A stretch of DNA of 64,000 nt from the NCBI GenBank assembly GCA_900768875.1, contig CAAGEP010000003.1, forward strand, positions 501,917 through 565,916, read 5' to 3'. The DNA is from Alphaproteobacteria bacterium. Lineage in GTDB: Bacteria; Pseudomonadota; Alphaproteobacteria; CAAGCB01; CAG-977. Shown here piece after piece: positions 35,588-42,813 of the stretch (position 1 is the stretch's first letter; every line of letters starts with the position of its first letter). Position numbers and translations under genes: made by a program. The notes under the pieces are model-generated. The model ran no database searches and was not told the origin of the DNA. It was given only the letters and a program-made list of their open reading frames with translations.

Positions 35588-35738
35588 CATCAATCCTTAC
35601 ATCAAAAAATCTTTGCCCAAGGATATATGAAAAACGGTTGTATTCAAACAATATTTTTTCTTTTTCCCCTCTTTCCTTGTCCAAATATTTCGTCTATAAA
35701 GGAAATATGTCCAAAATTCGTTTCAAAAGGGGGTCAAA

Positions 35739-36356
35739 ATGGCAGATTTTTTCAGTTTGTTTATACCGATGTTCACCATGCTTTTCGTCGTTATGGACCC
35801 GATTGGGAATATGCCGCTGTTTTTGGCTTTGACCACCAGTCCCCGCGAAGGATACCGCGAACAGGTTGCCAAACGCGCCTGTTTGATTGGTTTTTTCGTA
35901 CTGGTCGTTTTCGCGTTTGTCGGCGAACGTTTTTTGAACGCCATGGGCATTTCCCTGCCCGCTTTCCGAATCGCGGGCGGCATCATGCTGTTCATCGTCG
36001 GTCTGCAAATGGTGTTCGGCGAGGAACACAAGGAAAAATCCACCGAAGAACCCGAAGCGGGAACAACCGACGTTGCGATTTTCCCCCTTGCCGTGCCTTT
36101 GATTGCGGGCCCCGGAACGATTGCGTCGATTATTCTGCTGATGAGCTCGCATAACGGCGACATCTCCAGCCAAATGCTGATTATCTTCACGCTTGCCGTT
36201 GTGCTGCTGGCGAACTACGGACTGTTCCGCGCCGCCGCCGTTTTGTCCCGAATTGTCGGTCAAACGGTAAACACCGTGATTTCCAAAATCTTCGGCATCG
36301 TGCTGGGCGCGCTGTCCGCCCAGTTCATCATTGACGGGGTCAAGTCCTTGCTTTGA
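35739..36356 (+). CDS. MarC family integral membrane protein
   Basis: 205 residues with six predicted membrane helices. Typical MarC features are FVVMDPIGNMPLFLALT near residue 17 and FPLAVPLIAGPGTIA near 115. The transport substrate of the family is unsettled. Its 3' end overlaps the convergent RND permease by 17 nt. Confidence 0.88.
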   Translation: MADFFSLFIPMFTMLFVVMDPIGNMPLFLALTTSPREGYREQVAKRACLIGFFVLVVFAFVGERFLNAMGISLPAFRIAGGIMLFIVGLQMVFGEEHKEKSTEEPEAGTTDVAIFPLAVPLIAGPGTIASIILLMSSHNGDISSQMLIIFTLAVVLLANYGLFRAAAVLSRIVGQTVNTVISKIFGIVLGALSAQFIIDGVKSLL

Positions 36357-39300
36357 CGCGATACAGCACCGCGTAAAAAACGGGGATTGTATACAGCACC
36401 AGCACCGTTGACACAAACAGCCCGAACACAATCGTCGCCGCCATAGACGAATAAAACGCGTGCGTTATCAGCGGCACAACGCCCAAAATCGTCGTCCCCG
36501 CCCCCATGGACACGGGACGCAAGCGCGATACGCCGGCATCGACAATCGATTGAAACACGGGCTTGCCGCTTGACTGTTCGGTGTTGATTTGATCCAGCAT
36601 GACAATCGCGTTTTTCAACAGCATGCCCGACAGCCCCAAAAATCCGACCAAAGCCATAAAGCCGAACGGCACGTTCGCAATAATCAGCCCCCAAACCATG
36701 CCGACGCCGATGAACGGCACGGACATAATCGCGACAACCGCGTCGCGGAAATGTTCAAACAGCATCGCCATCAGCAAAAACATCGCCAGAATCGCCACGG
36801 GGAACATACGGATCATGGCTTCTTCGGCTTTGTGTTTTTCCTCTTTTTCACCGCCCCATTCCAGTGAATAGCCGTCGGGCAGTTCGATTTGCGTCAACGC
36901 CTTTTCCAGCTGTTTTTGCAAAGCGGCGGGACTGCCCTTTATCGGCGAGCCTTGAACGGTAATCGTCGGCACGCGGTCGCGGTGCGCGATAATCGCGGGA
37001 TTGGGAACAACCTCGATTCCGTCGGTCACCTGCCGCATATTGTATGTTTGCCCCGTCGTCACGCTTGCCACCTGCACACCGTCCAAAGCCCGCGCCGAAT
37101 CGCGTTCGGATTCGACCGCGCGCGTCACAATGGGGATAAGGTCTTTGCCGTCGCGGAACGTCCCGACGGTCACGCCGTAAAAGTTCCACGACAACGCCTG
37201 CGTCAATTCGCCCCTTGACACCATCGCGCCGCGCCCTTTCAGCGGAGCGTATTTGACCCGCAAAGCTTTGACATCGTCGCCCCAGTCGTCGCGGATGTAC
37301 TTGACGTTGCCGTTTTGTCGGAACAAGTCTTTGGCTTTATCCGCCAGTTTGCGCAGCACTTTTTTGTCCGCCCCGCGGAATCGCGCCGCCACCTTGAACG
37401 GAATGTTCACGCCTTCGGTAAAGCTCAATGCCTGAGCCATGGCTTGCGGATAATGCTCGGCGATGTATTTTTCCGACGCTTTGATCAACGCGGGGATTTT
37501 GCGGTAATCGTCAACCTGCGCCAAAATCTGGGCATAAGCGGGATTGTGGTCGTTGTAGTTGTACGCCATGATAAACCGCAAAGCGCCCTCGCCCGTAAAA
37601 ACGGTTGTTTCCGTAACGCCGTCCTGCTTTTGCAGCCAATCGGCAATCGCCGTCGCGTCCGCGTTCGTTTCGTCGATATGACTGGCGGGCGCGCGCCAAT
37701 AATCGATATAGAACTGATTGCGCGTCGAATCGGGGAAAAACGCTTGAGTCACAAACGGATAAGCCGCCCCCGACACCCCCAGAACGGCAAGCAGCAAAAG
37801 AACGCTCGCCTTTTTGTGTTTCAGACAGAAAATCAAACTGTCGCGGTAAGCTTGGTAGATTTTTCCGCCGTACACGTCGTTTTCCGAACCTGTTTTCGCG
37901 GGTTTGATAAAGAACAGGCACAACAGCGGCGTTATCGTAATCGCCAGCACCCAGCTGAGCAGCAAAGACATCGCGATAACGTAAAACAGCGAACGGCACA
38001 GCTCGCCCACATTGCCGGGATTGAACGCGACGGGCGCGAACGCAAAAATCGCGATTAAAGTCGCCCCCAGCAACGGCAGCTGATACGTTTTGACAATGCT
38101 TTTCAACGCCGGCTCGGGTTCTTCGCCCTGCGCGGTTTTGACCAGATACGCGTCCACAATCACAATCGCGTTGTCCACCAACATTCCCAAAGCCACAATC
38201 AGCGACCCCAGAGATACGATATGCATTTCGATTCCCGACAGCTTCATGCCGATGAACGTTCCCAGCATAATCAGCCCCAAAGTCAGCCCGATAATCGTTC
38301 CCGAACGCCCGCCCATGGTCAGGAACAGAATCCCCACCACAATCAGCACGGATTCAATCAAGTTCACCATGAAATCGTCGACCGATTTATTCACGTCGCG
38401 GGATTGCAGATTGATAAAGTCAACATCCATGCCGACGGGCTGGCGGGCTTGCATTTGCTTTAACTTGGCTTCCACCGCGTTGCCCAGCTTGACGACGTTC
38501 CCGCCGTTGACGATTGAAACCCCGATGCCCAAAGCGGGCGCGCCGTTGTGCGTCATGATTTGGCTAAACGGTTCGCGGTAGCCGCGGTACACTTTCGCCA
38601 CGTCGCCCAATCGAAACAGCTTGCCCTGCCTGTCCGTCAGAAACAAATTGCGCAAAGCGTCCACTTTGTCGGGTTCATCGGACACGATTAAAGCGGGATA
38701 TTCGTCGGCGACTTTGACGTTTCCCGCCAAAGACACTTGATTGTCCGCATTGACGCTTGCGAAAATGTCGTTCAAAGACAACCCCAGCTGAGCCAAAATG
38801 CCGCGGTTGAATTCAACATAGACCGCTTTTTCGGGCATGCCCCAAAATTCGACTTTGGCAACGTCTTTGATGCTTAAAAATTCTTTTTTCAAAACGTCGG
38901 CGTAATCTTTCAAATCGTCGAAAGTGTAGCCTTTGCCCGACAAAGACAGAAAGATTCCGTACACATCGCCGAAATCGTCAACAATCTTCGGCGTTTGCGC
39001 CCCTGCGGGCAAAGACGGCGAAACGTCGCGGATTTTGCGCCGCAGCTCGTCCCAAATCTGCGGAATTTCCTTGGCGTGGTGGGACGCTTTGATTTCGACG
39101 TGAACAATCGACAGGTTGTCGCGGCTGATTGACGTGATATTGTCAATCTGCCCCATTTTCTGGATTTCCTCCTCGATTTTGTCGGTGACCAGCTTTTCGA
39201 CCTGCTCCGCCGTCGCGCCGGGATACGTCGTCGCCACAACCGCTTTTTTAATCGTAAAGTTCGGATACTCTAGCCGCCCCAAGTCGAAATACGACGCCAA

Positions 39301-39375
39301 GCCGCCGATCAGCAAAACAACCGTCAAAAAAACGAACAGCGCTTTGTGTTTTAAAGTGTACTCAATCACGGACAT
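36340..39375 (-). CDS. RND efflux permease (AcrB-like)
   Basis: 1011 residues with 12 membrane helices and two large periplasmic loops. The helix-4 proton relay reads LGMLVDNAIVIVDAYLV, where drug exporters of the AcrB type usually have two Asp, so this is a VDN variant. The substrate cannot be inferred. Its start lies within the end of the adaptor gene (14-nt overlap). No TolC-type outer-membrane partner is in the window. Confidence 0.9.
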   Translation of the reverse strand: MSVIEYTLKHKALFVFLTVVLLIGGLASYFDLGRLEYPNFTIKKAVVATTYPGATAEQVEKLVTDKIEEEIQKMGQIDNITSISRDNLSIVHVEIKASHHAKEIPQIWDELRRKIRDVSPSLPAGAQTPKIVDDFGDVYGIFLSLSGKGYTFDDLKDYADVLKKEFLSIKDVAKVEFWGMPEKAVYVEFNRGILAQLGLSLNDIFASVNADNQVSLAGNVKVADEYPALIVSDEPDKVDALRNLFLTDRQGKLFRLGDVAKVYRGYREPFSQIMTHNGAPALGIGVSIVNGGNVVKLGNAVEAKLKQMQARQPVGMDVDFINLQSRDVNKSVDDFMVNLIESVLIVVGILFLTMGGRSGTIIGLTLGLIMLGTFIGMKLSGIEMHIVSLGSLIVALGMLVDNAIVIVDAYLVKTAQGEEPEPALKSIVKTYQLPLLGATLIAIFAFAPVAFNPGNVGELCRSLFYVIAMSLLLSWVLAITITPLLCLFFIKPAKTGSENDVYGGKIYQAYRDSLIFCLKHKKASVLLLLAVLGVSGAAYPFVTQAFFPDSTRNQFYIDYWRAPASHIDETNADATAIADWLQKQDGVTETTVFTGEGALRFIMAYNYNDHNPAYAQILAQVDDYRKIPALIKASEKYIAEHYPQAMAQALSFTEGVNIPFKVAARFRGADKKVLRKLADKAKDLFRQNGNVKYIRDDWGDDVKALRVKYAPLKGRGAMVSRGELTQALSWNFYGVTVGTFRDGKDLIPIVTRAVESERDSARALDGVQVASVTTGQTYNMRQVTDGIEVVPNPAIIAHRDRVPTITVQGSPIKGSPAALQKQLEKALTQIELPDGYSLEWGGEKEEKHKAEEAMIRMFPVAILAMFLLMAMLFEHFRDAVVAIMSVPFIGVGMVWGLIIANVPFGFMALVGFLGLSGMLLKNAIVMLDQINTEQSSGKPVFQSIVDAGVSRLRPVSMGAGTTILGVVPLITHAFYSSMAATIVFGLFVSTVLVLYTIPVFYAVLYRVKART

Positions 39376-40453
39376 CGGACAAAACCTCCGGATTCATAAC
39401 GGACACCGCGGCGTTTTCGACCAAACGCCCGCCGCCCGCCGCCACAACGAAATCCCCCGCCGAAACGCCGTCTGAAATTTCAACCGATTGATTGTCGAAC
39501 ACCGCTCCGATTTTGACGGGAACAAGCTTGACTTGACGCGTTTTCGGATTGTAAACCCCGACAAAAGGCTCGGCTTCGCGATAAAACACGGCGGAAAACG
39601 GAACGAACACCCCGTTCGTGTTTTTACCTGTCGGCAAAGCGACCTCCGCCGTCATATCGGGCAGAATCAGAAAGTCCTTGGGCTGATTGAAACGAAAGCG
39701 CAATTCGTACGTCGGACGCGCTCCCGCCGCCGAAGGCGCCATATCCGTCAGCTTTGCCTTGATTTGATAATTGTCGCGCGACGGGAAAGTCACCGTAAAC
39801 ATTTTGCCGACATACGAATCGACTTCGCGCAAACCGACGGCGGGAATCGCGCTTTCAGGCAGATTGACAACGGCTTCCAGCTTGGACAGGTTTTGCAAAA
39901 CAGCAACGGGATGATACGCCTGCGCCACCTCGTTTTCCTGCGCCAACAGCTGCGTAATCCGCCCGTCAAAAGGTGCTTTCAAATAAGTGTCCGCCAGCTT
40001 GTCCCGCGCGATTTTCAAAGCGGCTTCGGCACTTTTGATTTTCGCGTCCGAAGCATCTTTTACCGACTGAGCCGCGTCCAAACGCTGTTTCGACGCATAG
40101 CCGTTTTCAATCAGTTTTTGCGTACGTTCCAATGTCTTGACCGCCAGTTCGTTGACAGCCTTTTCGGCTTCGATTGAATTTGAGATTTGCTCGATTTGCC
40201 GGCGGTAGTCGCGATCGTCCAACCGCATCAGAACGTCGCCTTTTTTGACATTCTGCCCCAAAACCAGCTTTTGCGACACAATCGGACCGCCCACGCGGAA
40301 AAACAGATTGGCGTGATCGACGGCTTTGACTTTGCCCGCATACACGCCCGCCGCCGCGGCATTCGCCTGTTCGACTTTTGCCAGTTTGACCACCTGCGCC
40401 TGCGCCGAAGCCGAAAACAACAACGCTGCCAAAAACAAAAACACTTTTTTCAT
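39362..40453 (-). CDS. RND efflux periplasmic adaptor (membrane fusion protein)
   Basis: 363 residues with a signal peptide ending AQAQ (about residue 20). A lipoyl-like half (ANLFFRVGGPIVSQKLVLGQ), a coiled-coil hairpin (about 85-150) and a second lipoyl half (LKAPFDGRITQLLAQENEV) are followed by beta-barrel regions. It links the permease downstream to an outer-membrane channel. First gene of the two-gene unit. Confidence 0.9.
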   Translation of the reverse strand: MKKVFLFLAALLFSASAQAQVVKLAKVEQANAAAAGVYAGKVKAVDHANLFFRVGGPIVSQKLVLGQNVKKGDVLMRLDDRDYRRQIEQISNSIEAEKAVNELAVKTLERTQKLIENGYASKQRLDAAQSVKDASDAKIKSAEAALKIARDKLADTYLKAPFDGRITQLLAQENEVAQAYHPVAVLQNLSKLEAVVNLPESAIPAVGLREVDSYVGKMFTVTFPSRDNYQIKAKLTDMAPSAAGARPTYELRFRFNQPKDFLILPDMTAEVALPTGKNTNGVFVPFSAVFYREAEPFVGVYNPKTRQVKLVPVKIGAVFDNQSVEISDGVSAGDFVVAAGGGRLVENAAVSVMNPEVLSDVRD

Positions 40454-40517
40454 CGCGCACCTCGTTTAAAACAACAAATCAATATAGCAGTTTTTTATGT
40501 TTTTTTCAAAAAAACTC

Positions 40518-40546
40518 TTGCCAAGGCATTTTGAAAGCGTTATATA
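40518..40546 (+). promoter_or_regulatory. tRNA-Gln promoter
   Basis: TTGCCA (40518-40523), 17 bp, TATATA (40541-40546), 16 bp before the tRNA. Confidence 0.65.
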
Positions 40547-40562
40547 AAACCTGTCAGATTGT

Positions 40563-40636
40563 TGGGGAATAGTTTAATGGTAGAACAGCGGACTCTGACT
40601 CCGTTAGTCTTGGTTCGAGTCCAGGTTCCCCAGCCA
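40563..40636 (+). tRNA. tRNA-Gln (CTG)
   Basis: Acceptor TGGGGAA/TTCCCCA, anticodon loop CTCTGAC with CTG at 34-36, T-loop TTCGAGT, and encoded GCCA end. Weak U1-A72 first pair is typical of tRNA-Gln. Confidence 0.93.
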
Positions 40637-40642
40637 CTTCAA

Positions 40643-40680
40643 AGGCCAAGTCGTTGAAAACAAACGAACTTGGCTTTTTT
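40643..40680 (+). terminator. Terminator after tRNA-Gln
   Basis: GCCAAGT-CGTT pairs with AACG-ACTTGGC (one bulged A), followed by T6. Confidence 0.75.
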
Positions 40681-40681
40681 G

Positions 40682-41013
40682 TACGGTGGAATCTATTAGC
40701 ACTGTTAATAGACCTGCCAACTTAAAGTCCTGCGCGAAACGGTGAATTGCAAGCTGAAATATGACAGGTTGAATTAAACGGGAAGGGAGGCTTTTTTCAA
40801 AGCCTCTCCGTAATTCGGTTCAGTTCCGGCCGTTTAATTTAAAGCGTCCGACAGCATCCGCCTGTGATTCCCCGTTTTTTCAATATAGCGGCACACCGAA
40901 TCAAACAATCGATTCTTTGCGCGCTGGTGACGTGCTGTTTGTGAAAAAGACGTTCCGTCTTGCCAAAGACGTGCGATCAATCGCGGCTCCATTCATCTTT
41001 GGAGGAACAACGC
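40682..41013. other. Non-coding stretch between tRNA-Gln and the glycosyltransferase remnant
   Basis: No convincing reading frame. Two small hairpins are visible: CTATTA...TAATAG near 40692-40710, and GAGGCTTT...AAAGCCTC near 40787-40806. The region may be decayed sequence of a lost gene block. Confidence 0.4.
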
Positions 41014-41241
41014 ATGACTAAAGTTTCCGTTGTTATTCCTTGCCACAACCAAAGCGCGTCCATTGACGAAGCGGTGAACAGCATTTTGGCGCAGACGTTT
41101 TCCGATTTTGAAATCATCATTGTTAATGATGGCTCGACGGACGCGGCAACCAACGCTTTGCCGGAAAAATACAGTCGTCCGAAAACGACGGTAATTCATG
41201 CGGAAAACGAAGTATCAGCAAAAACAAAAAGAACCCATTGA
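41014..41241 (+). pseudogene. Truncated family 2 glycosyltransferase remnant
   Basis: The start at 41014 follows TTTGGAGGAAC. The first 60 residues are a good GT2 N-terminus: VSVVIPCHNQSASIDEAVNS, then FEIIIVNDGSTD. The match breaks after HAEN and the frame stops at residue 75, before the DXD motif and the acceptor half, leaving no catalytic domain. A terminator lies at the break. It is probably a deletion remnant flanked by two tRNA genes. Confidence 0.75.
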
Positions 41242-41258
41242 AAACAATGGGTTCTTTT
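41226..41258 (+). terminator. Terminator at the end of the glycosyltransferase remnant
   Basis: AAAAGAACCCATTG pairs with CAATGGGTTCTTTT around an AAAA loop. It overlaps the last codons of the remnant. Confidence 0.75.
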
Positions 41259-41264
41259 GCAAAA

Positions 41265-41354
41265 TGGCGGAGAGTGTGGGAATCGAACCCACTCACGGGT
41301 TTAACCCCGTGTACGGATTAGCAATCCGCTGCATTACCATCCTGCCCACTCTCC
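41265..41354 (-). tRNA. tRNA-Ser (GCT)
   Basis: 90-nt class II tRNA on the minus strand: acceptor GGAGAGT/ACTCTCC, anticodon loop TGCTAAT with GCT, a long variable arm (ACACGGGGTTAAACCCGTG) and encoded CCA. Confidence 0.95.
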
Positions 41355-41402
41355 GTTGGCTTTTGTTTTAGCGAAAGTTTTGCCGTTCGTCAACTAAAAT
41401 AA

Positions 41403-42497
41403 TCAGTTAAACGCCTTTCCTAATTCGTTGACGTGTTTAATTGCCTGCATAAAGCGGTCGGCGGACAATTCCTCGCCTTCGATTTTCCAACCGGGGACTT
41501 TGGTCGCTTTTTCGACCAAAGCGGGCAAATCCGCTTCCGTCAATCCCAAGTCAGCCAATTTGGTCGGCAGGCGGGCTTCGCGGTAAAAGCGCATCACGCG
41601 GTCGCGCAGTTCGGTTTGACCGTCATAATCCAACAACACCAAAACACCGTAGGCCACCCAATAGCCGTGCAGATAGTCATGATACACGGGGAAAATCGTC
41701 GCCCCGTAGTAAAAGCAATGCGCCAAGTTTGTATTATAGTAAAATTCGGGACAAACCGTCATATTGCTGACCAATCCCGTTGAAATCACAATGTCCAGCG
41801 CGACTTCCTGCAAAGCTTGGGACGATTTTCCCGCACGGCAGGATGCCAACGCTTCCGCCCCGTATTTCAGCAAAGGTTCGGTGCAGGCGTCGCACAAACA
41901 ACGCCCCAACAGCAGATTCTGGTCAAGCTCAACATGACGCAAAGCCAGCTTGACTTCGGGTTCTTTGCTCAAAGCGTCGCCAATGCCCGCCTGCAAGTAT
42001 TCAATCGGCGCTTTGGCGATGACGGCATCGTTGATAAACACGAACAGCGGAGGCTGTTTGCTGTAATAATTGTTTTTGAAACTGCCGTCCGCGTTGTACA
42101 TAATCGCCAAAGCGGTACACGGCGCGCAGTTTGACGCAATGGTCGGGAACGTGAACAACGGCTTGCCCAGCTTTTCCGCCAACACTTTGCAAGTGTCGCA
42201 ACATTTTCCGCCGCCCATCGCCAAAATCATATCGGCGGACTTTACCGCGTCGATTTCAGCCAAAGCGTCCACGTTTTCGTATGTCGAACTGCCCGTGAAC
42301 AGCGCGCGCCCCAAGACTGTGACATTCACCCGCTTCAAAGCGCTTTCCAACAGATCTCCGCCCGCCGCCGTCGCGCGTTTCCCGCCGACGATGACTGCTG
42401 TTTTTCCGTATTGTTTCAAAATATCCGCCGCGGTTTCATAAGCATCCGCACCGATGACATAGTTCGGCAAAGCAACCGTTTCACGTTTCATTTCCAA
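41403..42497 (-). CDS. gldA: Glycerol dehydrogenase-like iron/zinc alcohol dehydrogenase
   Basis: 364 residues. NAD site MGGGKCCDTCK near residue 95; metal ligands likely Asp in AGIGDALSK near 170, and His in NLAHCFYYG and YHDYLHGYW. This is the GldA branch of iron-containing alcohol dehydrogenases; it oxidises glycerol to dihydroxyacetone or acts on related diols. The middle has unusually many cysteines (GGGKCCDTCK, LCDACTEP). A 65-residue gene ends 9 nt upstream and shares its promoter. Confidence 0.85.
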   Translation of the reverse strand: MEMKRETVALPNYVIGADAYETAADILKQYGKTAVIVGGKRATAAGGDLLESALKRVNVTVLGRALFTGSSTYENVDALAEIDAVKSADMILAMGGGKCCDTCKVLAEKLGKPLFTFPTIASNCAPCTALAIMYNADGSFKNNYYSKQPPLFVFINDAVIAKAPIEYLQAGIGDALSKEPEVKLALRHVELDQNLLLGRCLCDACTEPLLKYGAEALASCRAGKSSQALQEVALDIVISTGLVSNMTVCPEFYYNTNLAHCFYYGATIFPVYHDYLHGYWVAYGVLVLLDYDGQTELRDRVMRFYREARLPTKLADLGLTEADLPALVEKATKVPGWKIEGEELSADRFMQAIKHVNELGKAFN

Positions 42498-42506
42498 GCC
42501 CTTTTA

Positions 42507-42704
42507 TCAACGGTACAGCATAGCTTCGGACAAATGCGACGAAACGCGTTCCGCTTCCATGGATTTTCTTTCCGTGTCGCGCAAAATGGACGCGCGCAAT
42601 TTTTCGTTTGCGATTGCGTTTTCCGGCGTTCCGCCCAATTCGACGCTGACGGGTGCACCTTTTGCGAATTTTTTGACCAAAGACTTATCGCTTAATTTCG
42701 ACAT
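42507..42704 (-). CDS. Small basic protein of unknown function
   Basis: 65 residues, start MSKLSDKSLVKKF, well spaced AAGGAG upstream. It is charged, helical in appearance, and ends AMLYR, so it also finishes with Arg like the large proteins next to it. No family recognised. It precedes gldA by 9 nt and has its own promoter. Confidence 0.55.
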   Translation of the reverse strand: MSKLSDKSLVKKFAKGAPVSVELGGTPENAIANEKLRASILRDTERKSMEAERVSSHLSEAMLYR

Positions 42705-42737
42705 TTTGAAACGAACTCCTTAGAATTTTATAAGGGA

Positions 42738-42766
42738 AGTATAATGCTCCTGCAAAAAAATCTCAA
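42738..42766 (-). promoter_or_regulatory. Promoter of the small protein and gldA
   Basis: On the minus strand TTGAGA (42761-42766), 17 bp, TATACT (42738-42743). Confidence 0.6.
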
Positions 42767-42779
42767 GTTTTCCAAACAT

Positions 42780-42808
42780 AAAAGGCGGGATTTTTCACCC
42801 GCCTTTTT
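42780..42808 (-). terminator. Terminator of the proline-rich gene
   Basis: AAAGGCGGG pairs with CCCGCCTTT, flanked by A and T tracts, just after the stop at 42814. Confidence 0.75.
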
Positions 42809-42813
42809 GTTTG

